Source of the DNA: an archaeon
Lineage (GTDB): Archaea > Nanobdellota > Nanobdellia > SCGC-AAA011-G17 > GW2011-AR17
NCBI GenBank assembly: GCA_023245755.1
Contig: JAHFJQ010000007.1
Coordinates: 5,865-16,209, forward strand
Length of the DNA stretch: 10,345 nt
Direction: 5' to 3'
Every line of letters starts with the position of its first letter. Position 1 is the stretch's first letter. Below are positions 1-6,892 of the stretch, one piece after another. Below the pieces are notes generated by a model. The model was not told the DNA's origin. It made no database searches and saw nothing but the letters and a program-made list of their open reading frames with translations. The translations under genes were made by a program, and so were the position numbers.

Positions 1-29
1 ATTTTTTCTTTTTTATTTGATTTTTTCAA
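1..29 (+). terminator. T-rich tract, possible terminator of an upstream gene
   Basis: The first 29 bases contain three T runs of six or more on the plus strand, with few other bases and no coding frame. Archaeal RNA polymerase commonly terminates at such U-rich stretches without a hairpin. The gene it would terminate lies outside the window, so the assignment depends on composition alone. Confidence 0.35.
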
Positions 30-53
30 CCTTATTGTTCTAGGATATTTATC

Positions 54-63
54 TTTAAAAATA
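54..63 (+). promoter_or_regulatory. TATA-like box for the gene at 83
   Basis: TTTAAAAATA is centred about 25 bases before the ATG at 83. With the usual archaeal spacing, transcription would start at or next to the start codon, giving a leaderless mRNA. No Shine-Dalgarno motif lies between the box and the ATG, which fits. Confidence 0.5.
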
Positions 64-82
64 GCTCTGAAAGATAAAGAAT

Positions 83-595
83 ATGCTTTGGAATCCGCAA
101 AGGAGAGTAGCTTATTTACCAGAGCTTGCTCAAGGATATTTTCGTGAAGAGGCAGGCTTTTTACTTCATGATCTTGAAGAAAACAGACTCGAAGTTGTAC
201 TCATACCAGCACCAGAACCTATGCATCGTGGCCATAAAATCCGCGCCGTGCAAAACTCCAATCCAGATTGGTATAGAAGTCTTTACTGGGAAAAACCACG
301 TATCTACCGCTATCTCTCTCTTCCTTCTCTGAAAAGAATTGCTGAAGGTAGAGATGGAAATTTTAATCCTAGAAATTGGAAATATCATTTAGATACCAAG
401 TATAGAGATCTTATCTATGAAAGATTAACGAAAGGATATACTGATGAAAGACAGGGTCCTATTGCGCCTTTTGCAGCTGTGCGAAGAATTTTTGATCTTC
501 CCTTTATTGATGGTGAGCTAGAGGGTTTAGAACAACTTTGTTTGACAACAGAACTCCCTATGGAAAAAAGAGATAGAGATCGTATCCTTTACTAG
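83..595 (+). CDS. hypothetical protein, 170 aa
   Basis: I do not recognise this protein. It is an uninterrupted 170-codon frame starting with ATG about 25 bases after a TATA-like box. It has no signal peptide, no hydrophobic helix long enough to cross a membrane and no Walker or zinc-binding motif, so it is probably soluble and cytoplasmic. The sequence is rich in Arg, Glu, Tyr and Trp, with an aromatic stretch around residues 62-78 and a basic/aromatic stretch near 96-119 (NPRNWKYHLDTKYRDLIYER). The stop codon overlaps that of the opposing gene by 4 bases, which suggests both reading frames are maintained. It shares the charged, aromatic style of the other unknown proteins here (592-1692 and 6665-7764), but I see no convincing alignment to either. 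Confidence 0.7.
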   Translation: MLWNPQRRVAYLPELAQGYFREEAGFLLHDLEENRLEVVLIPAPEPMHRGHKIRAVQNSNPDWYRSLYWEKPRIYRYLSLPSLKRIAEGRDGNFNPRNWKYHLDTKYRDLIYERLTKGYTDERQGPIAPFAAVRRIFDLPFIDGELEGLEQLCLTTELPMEKRDRDRILY

Positions 596-1692
596 ATCCA
601 CCCATAGAGGTTTCTTGGAAATAATGCTGGAAAAATTTCAAGGAACTGTCTTCTTTTATACGCCTGGTGTGCGACTTCCGGTCTTTCTGTACGAATATGG
701 TGATCTTGTAAAGTTAAGAGTTGTATTTCTACTGGAACTCGTTCATAGAATATTCCTGGAAGGGCAATTGCTCTTTGTACAGGGACAGGGATTCTTAATA
801 TAAATTTAATAACACCATAGTCCGCACTTGAAGCTGAGCCAGTCCTATTTTTTCGAGTATCTTTATACCTTTCAAAAGTGCCTACAGGTCTTGTTTCTTT
901 TCTTAGGAAGGTGATCAGTGCATCTCTTTCCGCATCATTTCCTACAATGAGTTCTGCACCGAGATAATCTTTGATTTCTTCTGCTTGCTCTCTTTCTTTG
1001 TAGATTTTCATCAAGATAGATTTATAGTTAGGAGCATAGCTTTGATCAGGACCAAGATATTTTACGCGAAAGGGCATAGGAATATCTTTTGAAGAATATA
1101 CTTTTATGTCTGGAATTGTATCCCAACAAGAAGAAATACCACCTTTTTCATTGCATGATGTTCTATTTGTAAATCCCAGAAGATCTTCTAAACTTTTTCT
1201 TACCAAAGGAGCATACTGTACTGCATTTAAAACTAGAGGGCATTCATCAATTGTTGTCGTTCTATATCCTAGTTCTAATAGTCTGCATGCCTCGTATGCT
1301 TCTCTCTTTACACGATTTCTGAACTCTTTTCTTCCCCTTTCAAAATTAAACTGTGCATCTGTCACAAAAGAGAAAAGATCAAATGGCTCTGGAGGTAAGT
1401 GTACTTCTAAGTCTTCAAAGTATGCGGGCACATGTTCTTGGAGCAAAGCATTCACTGCCGCAGTTCCTCTTTGTACTGCTTGACAGAAAAGGGTATTTAC
1501 TTCTTCGTCTGATCTTCCTGGAAAGAGAGTAAAACGAAATGCATTGAGAGGATAGTTGCGCTCCCGGGCTAATACTGCAAGACGGGTTGTATTCTTGCCT
1601 AAAAAAGGCATGGTTGGATCTATAAAAGGAAACTTATGCCAGATGCTTTGCGCATCTGCTTCATGAACATAGAGCTCTTCTGCAAGTTGCAT
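592..1692 (-). CDS. 366-aa protein with a C-terminal RelA/SpoT-like nucleotidyltransferase domain
   Basis: Residues about 220-350 follow the layout of the RelA/SpoT synthetase fold. YKSILMKIYK (223-232) matches the Lys-Ser-Ile/Lys segment. IKDYLGAELIV (240-250) matches the strand with the Mg-binding Asp, here D242. A KN...DYG segment (281-293) lies where the family has its NGY-S-H motif. VEIQLLT (321-327) matches the diagnostic EIQ strand with its catalytic Glu, here E322. His331/His332 and AHQAYK (341-346) match the conserved H..AHW.YK end. Two usual arginines are replaced: the Arg after the Asp strand (here Glu) and the Arg in EIQ-RT (here Leu). Substrate use may therefore differ from ppGpp synthesis. 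Residues 1-200 match nothing I know, and there is no HD hydrolase, TGS or ACT domain. The ATG at 1692 is 35 bases after the channel gene, so co-transcription is possible. Confidence 0.75.
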   Translation of the reverse strand: MQLAEELYVHEADAQSIWHKFPFIDPTMPFLGKNTTRLAVLARERNYPLNAFRFTLFPGRSDEEVNTLFCQAVQRGTAAVNALLQEHVPAYFEDLEVHLPPEPFDLFSFVTDAQFNFERGRKEFRNRVKREAYEACRLLELGYRTTTIDECPLVLNAVQYAPLVRKSLEDLLGFTNRTSCNEKGGISSCWDTIPDIKVYSSKDIPMPFRVKYLGPDQSYAPNYKSILMKIYKEREQAEEIKDYLGAELIVGNDAERDALITFLRKETRPVGTFERYKDTRKNRTGSASSADYGVIKFILRIPVPVQRAIALPGIFYERVPVEIQLLTLQDHHIRTERPEVAHQAYKRRQFLEIFPALFPRNLYGWI

Positions 1693-1727
1693 AGAAAAAA
1701 TAATTTATACTCTTCTTAAAAAGGTAC

Positions 1728-2621
1728 CTATATAAAAAAGAGGAACAAAAGAAGATACGCTAGAGGAACTGCCCATAGGACATTATATTGTGTTCTTCTA
1801 TGCAGGCGATCTACAACTTCGGTTTTCTTTCTCTCTTGTAATTCTAACATTGCAACATTAATGATGAAACTAAAGAGAAGAACCATATAGGTAACCATCA
1901 TAAATTTATCTGCAAAGGTGAGGTAGCCAACTGGAGGAATTTGATTGCTAATAGACACATGAAACATTACGGAAGCAACTAAACTTGAACCAGCCATTGT
2001 TAAACGAGTGGAAACTTTATCTGGATCAATAAGGAAACTAAACACTACTACGAGCATGATGAAAATAACAGGAAGGAAAGTTTTGAGGAAGGCATTGAGA
2101 ACTATTCTAGAAATATCAATACTAAACACATATTGAGAATAGGTTTCATCATACACAGAATAGTTATGCTCGGATACATTTGCTGACCAACCATCCATGT
2201 TCCAGCCTGTAAAAACAATAGAGTCATCTATACCAGACTCTTCAAGATTAGGTATGTAGATTAAGTCCTCTGTTGTCTTTGCTTTATCTTCTATTATAAT
2301 TTGCATCTTTTGTGCATCAAAGGGAAAGGACCGTAAATCAATAGGGGAGTTTAGGTTTGCTTGGATTCTGTAAAATTTTTCCTTTGGCTCATCAATAATT
2401 TTTTCTATACTTGCAGCACGACCGTTCATGAATTCAAAGTTCTCTGGATGACATTCTACTTCACATTTCATAGAAAGGTAGAAATCTGCGGTAAAAGATC
2501 CAGTTGCAATATCGAATTTGCCCAGATTAAGTACATAGAGACCAACTTCTACTTGGTCTTGTGCTGCTACAATAGGGATACAGATGATTGTTAAGAGAAA
2601 AAGGATAAAGAATTTGTTCAT
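1728..2621 (-). CDS. pentameric ligand-gated ion channel (Cys-loop receptor family)
   Basis: The predicted product is one subunit of a pentameric channel in the cytoplasmic membrane that opens when a ligand binds its outer domain. Residues 1-20 form a signal peptide with a hydrophobic core and an Ala-Ala cleavage region. Residues 24-170 form the beta-rich extracellular domain, including the IDLRSFPFDAQ segment (94-104). That segment is the family's signature loop, here without the flanking disulfide cysteines, as in prokaryotic members. Four membrane helices follow at about 177-198 (with the conserved Pro of M1), 203-225 (pore-lining M2), 238-258 and 280-296. The M2-M3 linker IPPVGYLTFADKF has the expected Pro and YLT..D pattern. 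The M3-M4 loop is short, as in ELIC and GLIC. A Cys pair at 53 and 57 is unusual. The 297-aa length suits a prokaryotic member. Ligand and ion selectivity cannot be read from the sequence. Confidence 0.9.
   Translation of the reverse strand: MNKFFILFLLTIICIPIVAAQDQVEVGLYVLNLGKFDIATGSFTADFYLSMKCEVECHPENFEFMNGRAASIEKIIDEPKEKFYRIQANLNSPIDLRSFPFDAQKMQIIIEDKAKTTEDLIYIPNLEESGIDDSIVFTGWNMDGWSANVSEHNYSVYDETYSQYVFSIDISRIVLNAFLKTFLPVIFIMLVVVFSFLIDPDKVSTRLTMAGSSLVASVMFHVSISNQIPPVGYLTFADKFMMVTYMVLLFSFIINVAMLELQERKKTEVVDRLHRRTQYNVLWAVPLAYLLLFLFFI
1729..1736 (-). promoter_or_regulatory. TATA-like box, possible promoter of the RelA/SpoT-like gene
   Basis: On the minus strand the bases read TTTATATA, about 41 bases before the ATG at 1692. 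They overlap the stop codon of the channel gene. This would give a leader of about 15 bases without a Shine-Dalgarno motif. A second A/T-rich box at 1703-1710 is too close to the start to serve. The downstream gene may instead be read through from the channel promoter. Confidence 0.35.
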
Positions 2622-2645
2622 ACAAGAGTTGGAGAAAAGTTTTTG

Positions 2646-2656
2646 TTTATATAATT
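2646..2656 (-). promoter_or_regulatory. TATA box of the ion channel gene
   Basis: On the minus strand AATTATATAAA is centred about 29 bases before the channel ATG at 2621, implying a leaderless or very short-leader mRNA. It lies in the divergent intergenic region shared with nrdR. Confidence 0.55.
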
Positions 2657-2709
2657 TTTGTACTTTTTTGATCTCTTTTTTTGAAGTTATATTCTTTAGT
2701 ATATGAATG

Positions 2710-2718
2710 TTTATAAAG
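2710..2718 (+). promoter_or_regulatory. TATA-like box upstream of nrdR
   Basis: TTTATAAAG lies about 78 bases before the nrdR ATG at 2792. Transcription would start near 2740 and leave a leader of about 50 bases that carries the palindrome at 2769-2786. A second candidate, GGTATACG at about 2750-2757, would place the start site inside the palindrome. Sequence alone does not decide between them. Confidence 0.4.
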
Positions 2719-2768
2719 CTCTCAAATGTAGGGAAAGGTACTGTATCTTGGTATACGAAGAGATGTGT

Positions 2769-2786
2769 ACCACAAGATATTGTGGT
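2769..2786 (+). promoter_or_regulatory. NrdR-box-like palindrome before nrdR-nrdJ
   Basis: ACCACAAGATATTGTGGT is an 18-base inverted repeat in which 8 of 9 base pairs are symmetric. Its core, CCACAAGATATTGTGG, agrees with the published bacterial NrdR box (acaCwAtATaTwGtgt) at 13 of 16 positions. It ends five bases before the nrdR start codon, a place where bound repressor could block transcription of the operon. NrdR boxes usually come as tandem pairs spaced by whole helical turns. I found no good second copy 31 bases upstream or downstream. Confidence 0.6.
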
Positions 2787-2791
2787 CTGCT

Positions 2792-3238
2792 ATGAGGTGT
2801 GTCTTTTGTCAACATTTGGAAACGAAGGTCGTGGATAAGAGAGACATTGATAGCGAAACAAGACGAAGAAGGGAATGCTTGAAGTGTAAAAAGAGGTTTA
2901 CGACTTCTGAACATGTACGAGAAATTCCTTTAGCTATTGTCAAAAAAGATGGTCGAAGGGAACACTTTGACCATGATAAACTCAAACGAGGGCTGCTGCG
3001 TGCGTGCGAAAAACGACCTGTGCCTGTAGAAAGAATAGAGCAGGTGGTGGATAAAATTGAAGCAGAGCTTCGAAAACTCAACATCAAAGAAATTAAAAGC
3101 ATAGTCATTGGCGACAAGGTTATGAGAGAGCTCAAAAAGCTTGATCCTGTTGCCTACGTACGATTCGCTTCAGTGTACAAAGAATTCAAGGACATTGAAG
3201 ATTTCAAAAAAGAGATATTAGAAATAAAAAAACGATAA
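2792..3238 (+). CDS. nrdR: NrdR, ribonucleotide reductase transcriptional repressor
   Basis: NrdR senses ATP/dATP and represses ribonucleotide reductase genes. Residues 1-45 are the zinc ribbon, with ligands C3, C6, C29 and C32 and the hallmark SETRRRREC...RFTTSE stretch at 21-40. Residues about 46-136 form the ATP-cone, ending in the typical DPVAYVRFASVYKEF motif (118-132). The length of 148 aa is normal for the family. I chose the ATG at 2792 because NrdR proteins begin with M-[KR]-C-x-x-C. A GTG at 2765 in the same frame would add nine unconserved residues and place the palindrome inside the coding region. nrdJ follows after 14 bases, so the two form an operon and NrdR probably controls itself and the reductase. 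NrdR is mainly a bacterial protein, so acquisition by transfer is likely. Confidence 0.95.
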   Translation: MRCVFCQHLETKVVDKRDIDSETRRRRECLKCKKRFTTSEHVREIPLAIVKKDGRREHFDHDKLKRGLLRACEKRPVPVERIEQVVDKIEAELRKLNIKEIKSIVIGDKVMRELKKLDPVAYVRFASVYKEFKDIEDFKKEILEIKKR

Positions 3239-3252
3239 GGATGGTGTAAAAA

Positions 3253-6200
3253 ATGGCTGATGGTTCTGCAACGTTAAAACCGACAAAATATTCCACTATG
3301 GTTATACCTTTTGATAGAGAAAGACACATTACTGTTGATGCTGCACGAGCAATGGTTTCTGGTGTTGAAGGTTTAGATCCAACAAGACTAGAAACAGCGT
3401 TAACAAGAGGCCAAATGATTACATACCCATTCAAACAAGGCCCGCATGTTGATCGGCTTGATGTTGGAAGAGTATACCATGATGCACCTAGAGAAAAAAG
3501 AGGACTGAGTATTGATAGATATTTTACGGATGGAAAGGTACATCCTTTAGATACAGCAGGGCCTTATGAAAGAAGAGACCTCCAACTTACCGATGTTGCA
3601 GGAAAAATTATTTGGGAACTTAAAGATGCTGAATTCCCATCCAGCTGGTATGCAAGTAAAGAAAGGTGGGCAGAAAATGAAGCCCAAATTGTTGCGCAAA
3701 AATATTTTTTTAGACCTAATGATACAGAATGGAAGAGTAAACTTAAAGATAAAATTAATGTTGATCATGAGAATTCTTTTCGTCATCTTATTACAAGAGT
3801 AGTGAACTTTTTTGCAGATGAAGGAGATAAACTAGGCTATTTTGCTACTCCAGAAGATAAAAAAACATTCACTGATGAATTAACTTATCTTACTGTCAAT
3901 AGAATGTGGGCATTTAATTCTCCTGCCTGGTTTAATGCAGGATTATACAATGAATATGGAATTGCTGGAACAGGAAATAGAAACTATTGGAGAGACCCAA
4001 CTACAGGAAAAGTTTCTAAGATTGAAGGAGAATATACCCATCCTCAACTCCATGCTTGTTTTATTAAAGGACCAAGAGACGATTTAGAATCTATTCTTGC
4101 ACATGTCGCAGATGAAGGAGCAATCTTTTCCTGCGGTTCAGGTATAGGACAAGACATTGGAGTTCTTCGAGGAGATGGAGAACCTCTCTCTGGAGGAGGA
4201 AAAGCTTCTGGAGCTATGAGTTTTCTTCGCGTCTTTGATTATGCTGCAGGAACAATTAAATCTGGTGGGAAGAGTAGAAGAGCTGCACGTATGACCACAA
4301 TGAGACATACGCATCCAGATATTCTGGAATTTATTGATAGTAAACTCAAAGCAGAATATGCTGCACATATTCTTATGACTGCAGGACACTCTGGAAGTAT
4401 GGATGGAGATGTTTATACGATGGTTCCACACCAGAATACCAATCACTCTGTACGTATTGGTGAAGATCTCTTTGAGGCTCTTGCACGTGGTGGGAAAGTT
4501 GAACTACGAAGAATAAAAGATGGTAAAGTGGTCAAAGAAGTTGATGCACAACATATGCTCAAAAAAATTGCGTATGCAGCATGGAGAACAGCTGACCCAG
4601 GAGTACAGTTTGATGGAAAAATCCAGGAGATGCATACCTGTAAAGAATCTGGAAGAATTAACTCTACCAATCCTTGCTCAGAATATGTTTTCCTAGATGA
4701 TACTTCTTGTAATCTGGGATCATTAAACTTGCTTGCATTTAGTAAGGCTGATGGTACTTTTGATGTTGATCGCTTTGAAAGAGCTATTAGTATAGCTACC
4801 ATTGCATCAGATATTGCAAATGATGCTGGATCTTACCCAGTAAGAGATATCGCCATGGTGAGTCCAGAGTTTAGAACTGTTGGTGTTGGCTTTGCAAACC
4901 TGGGAGGATTACTCATGAGAATGGGAATTCCTTATGATTCTGAAAAGGCACGAGCACTTGCTGGAGGTCTTACTGCAATTATGACCGGAAATGTGTACAA
5001 AACCTCTGCACGACTTGCGGATCATCTTGGAACATTTACGCATTATGAACTTAATCGAGACTCTATGCTTGATGTTATAGGAAGACATCGAAAGAACCTT
5101 GATGATGTTAAATGGGATATGGTCCCTGAAGGATTCAGAACTGCTGCATATAATTCCTGGGAAACAGCTGAAGCAGATGGAAGAAAAGTAGGCTTTAGAA
5201 ATGCTCAAGCTACCGTGATCGCCCCAACTGGAACTATTTCTTTCATTATGGGTTGTGATACCAGTGGTCCTGAGCCAGCTATTTCTTTAGCTATTGGAAA
5301 GGATCTTGCTGGAGGAGGAAGAATTAATCTTCACGTTAAAGAATTAGGAAATGCTCTGAAGAACTTAGGATACACAGCAGCACAAGTAACAGATATTGTA
5401 GAGTATGTACGAGAACCTGCTTTTACAGATGACCTAGGAAAACCTATTCCAAGATCAAGTGTTCGGGGAGCGCCACACATGACTCCAGATCATTACGCTG
5501 TTTTTGATACAGCAATAGGAAATAAAGCAAAAGAAGGAAGTATTGCTTTTGAGGGACATGTGCGAATGGTTGCAGCAATACAGCCCTTTATCTCTGGAGC
5601 TATCTCTAAAACAATGAATATGCCCAGAACTGCAACGGTAAGCGATATTTATGATGGATATCTGCTTGCGCATGACTTAGGCATTAAAGCTCTCTCTGTT
5701 TTTGTGGATGATAGTAAAGGAGTGAGTGCACTGAACTTTGGAGCAAGAGATCATACGGGTCTAAGAAGAGGACAAAAAGAAGAACTTCCTGCACTTGCAG
5801 AAGCCTTCAAAGCAAGAGTCTCTGTTGGTGGAACACCATACCATCTGATTGTGAGTGAGTATGAAGATGGAAGACCTGCAGAAATATTTTTTCAATCCCA
5901 TAGAGCTGGATCTACACTTGGAGACTTACTTAAGATAGCAGGTGTTCAAGCTTCAAAAGCACTTGCTCGGGGACTAGAACTTGAAGATGTTGTAGAAGCA
6001 TGGATGGGACATCAGATGCATGAATTGGGAGGACTTGTTACTGGAGATCCCAATATTAAGACGGCACTTTCTCCTCTTGATTGGGCAGCTAAATTTTTGT
6101 TAGTTCAATATAAAGGAGATACTGACTTAGCACAAGAACCAGAAAAAGTTAAAATCGAAGATCTTAGGGGTTTTAAAAATGGAGCTTTCCGAACATATAG

Positions 6201-6441
6201 AAGAAGGTCGGTTGATCCTTGGAGTTTTGAGCAAGTTATAGCTGATCCAGAACTTGGAGGTTTTGTTAAAGAAACAGATCCTAGAGCCCTTGTGAGAGCA
6301 GTAACAAATGGAACGCCTAAACAACTTAAAAATGAAAGAGGAAAAACTTGCTCAAGTTGTGGGAGAATGATGACTCAAACTGCACCACATTGTTATAGCT
6401 GTTCGAACTGTGGGGATAAAGTAGGTGGCTGTGGTCAATAA
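3253..6441 (+). CDS. nrdJ: adenosylcobalamin-dependent (class II) ribonucleotide reductase
   Basis: NrdJ reduces ribonucleotides to deoxyribonucleotides using a thiyl radical generated from adenosylcobalamin, without needing oxygen. The active site is complete. C475 in the NPCSE motif (473-477) is the radical cysteine, with N473 and E477 as partners. C486, in DTSCNLGSLNL, lies 11 residues on, as in Thermotoga NrdJ. C269, in HACFIKGP, supplies the other half of the redox pair. APTGTISFIMGCDTSGPEP (about 657-675) is the substrate-phosphate region. The C-terminus carries a cysteine cluster (C1033, C1036, C1047, C1050, C1053, C1060) that forms a zinc ribbon and redox tail for re-reduction. At 1062 aa it belongs to the long NrdJ group; no intein interrupts it. 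The purine-rich AAGGATGGTG just before the ATG is a plausible ribosome binding site, as expected for the second gene of an operon. Confidence 0.96.
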   Translation: MADGSATLKPTKYSTMVIPFDRERHITVDAARAMVSGVEGLDPTRLETALTRGQMITYPFKQGPHVDRLDVGRVYHDAPREKRGLSIDRYFTDGKVHPLDTAGPYERRDLQLTDVAGKIIWELKDAEFPSSWYASKERWAENEAQIVAQKYFFRPNDTEWKSKLKDKINVDHENSFRHLITRVVNFFADEGDKLGYFATPEDKKTFTDELTYLTVNRMWAFNSPAWFNAGLYNEYGIAGTGNRNYWRDPTTGKVSKIEGEYTHPQLHACFIKGPRDDLESILAHVADEGAIFSCGSGIGQDIGVLRGDGEPLSGGGKASGAMSFLRVFDYAAGTIKSGGKSRRAARMTTMRHTHPDILEFIDSKLKAEYAAHILMTAGHSGSMDGDVYTMVPHQNTNHSVRIGEDLFEALARGGKVELRRIKDGKVVKEVDAQHMLKKIAYAAWRTADPGVQFDGKIQEMHTCKESGRINSTNPCSEYVFLDDTSCNLGSLNLLAFSKADGTFDVDRFERAISIATIASDIANDAGSYPVRDIAMVSPEFRTVGVGFANLGGLLMRMGIPYDSEKARALAGGLTAIMTGNVYKTSARLADHLGTFTHYELNRDSMLDVIGRHRKNLDDVKWDMVPEGFRTAAYNSWETAEADGRKVGFRNAQATVIAPTGTISFIMGCDTSGPEPAISLAIGKDLAGGGRINLHVKELGNALKNLGYTAAQVTDIVEYVREPAFTDDLGKPIPRSSVRGAPHMTPDHYAVFDTAIGNKAKEGSIAFEGHVRMVAAIQPFISGAISKTMNMPRTATVSDIYDGYLLAHDLGIKALSVFVDDSKGVSALNFGARDHTGLRRGQKEELPALAEAFKARVSVGGTPYHLIVSEYEDGRPAEIFFQSHRAGSTLGDLLKIAGVQASKALARGLELEDVVEAWMGHQMHELGGLVTGDPNIKTALSPLDWAAKFLLVQYKGDTDLAQEPEKVKIEDLRGFKNGAFRTYRRRSVDPWSFEQVIADPELGGFVKETDPRALVRAVTNGTPKQLKNERGKTCSSCGRMMTQTAPHCYSCSNCGDKVGGCGQ

Positions 6442-6444
6442 GAC

Positions 6445-6453
6445 TATATAAAG
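6445..6453 (+). promoter_or_regulatory. orphan TATA-like box after nrdJ
   Basis: CTATATAAAGG, three bases after the nrdJ stop codon, is as good a TATA box as those before real genes here. However, the next plus-strand gene start is far away, at 8011. It could drive a short transcript across 6474-6660 or be chance A/T sequence. Confidence 0.25.
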
Positions 6454-6454
6454 G

Positions 6455-6482
6455 CCTTTTCTTCTTTTCTTTCTTTTTTCTT
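6455..6482 (+). terminator. pyrimidine/T-rich terminator of nrdR-nrdJ
   Basis: A run of 28 bases made only of T and C, with T blocks of four to six, starts 14 bases after the nrdJ stop. This is the form expected of an archaeal U-tract terminator. No hairpin precedes it. Confidence 0.55.
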
Positions 6483-6650
6483 AGCTAAAGTGCTATAAGT
6501 GCAGAATTATTTATTTTATAGTAAATAGGGCTTCCTAAAATTTGGATAGATGAAATGACGTAAGATTCTATGATTGAAGCCCCTTTCTTTGAAGGAACTG
6601 TACGAGAATATTCTGTTGGAGCCTTAAGCTGGGACTAAATATCTTATGTC
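6483..6650. other. intergenic region with only a 22-codon ORF
   Basis: I see no convincing gene here. One short plus-strand frame, ATG at 6570 to TAA at 6636-6638, would encode MIEAPFFEGTVREYSVGALS followed by WD. Its composition is protein-like, but it lacks a ribosome binding site and a well-spaced TATA box. It may be a remnant, a microprotein or chance. Confidence 0.3.
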
Positions 6651-6662
6651 AAAACAAAAAAA
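6651..6662 (-). terminator. T-tract terminator of the gene at 6665-7764
   Basis: On the minus strand the bases read TTTTTTTGTTTT, starting two bases after the stop codon at 6665. A terminator would be expected right after the true end of the gene. Its position supports 6665, not 6847, as the original 3' end of the upstream minus-strand gene. Confidence 0.5.
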
Positions 6663-6664
6663 GA

Positions 6665-6892
6665 TTATGCTTCTATAGGTTCTTTAGGATCAACTATAAT
6701 CTCTCTGTGATCTATAGATAATGGAGTTCTGCTTACTTTGCTTATTCTTCCCGATCTTCTTGCTCTTCGAAGAAATTCTTCCTTTTCCAACAGTGCATCT
6801 CTTCCTATTCTTTCTAGCTCCCCACTCTGGGCTCCTAGAAAAGACCCTATTTCTCCCAGAAAAAGTTCTTCTGGCACCCTATAGGATAACAA
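6665..6892 (-). pseudogene. out-of-frame C-terminal part of the 6847-7764 gene (probable frameshift)
   Basis: This frame overlaps the 3' end of the preceding minus-strand gene by 46 bases in a different frame. Read as a separate gene it would start with TTG at 6892 and have 75 codons. The frame is in fact open back to 6940. The peptide is strongly protein-like: amphipathic and charged with no cysteines (for example GELERIGRDALLEKEEFLRR), ending just before a T-tract terminator. By contrast, the last 30 residues of the 6847-7764 frame have four cysteines and many Pro/Gly residues, unlike the rest of that protein. The simplest reading is one gene of about 366 codons broken by a missing base between 6847 and 6940. 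A separate overlapping gene is the less likely alternative. Confidence 0.55.

Noticed and set aside
1106..1483. 125-codon plus-strand frame opposite the RelA/SpoT-like gene
   Set aside because: It is rich in Ser and Cys, has no promoter or ribosome binding site and lies wholly inside the better-supported minus-strand gene.
2739..2754. Second NrdR box 31 bases upstream of the palindrome
   Set aside because: The bases at the expected spacing match the consensus at too few positions and are not palindromic.
2765..2791. Upstream GTG start for nrdR adding nine residues
   Set aside because: NrdR proteins begin with M-[KR]-C-x-x-C, which fits the ATG at 2792. The extra segment is the palindromic operator region.
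3253..6441. Intein or split in nrdJ
   Set aside because: Ribonucleotide reductases often carry inteins, but the catalytic and zinc-tail motifs here follow at normal spacing and no splicing motifs are seen.
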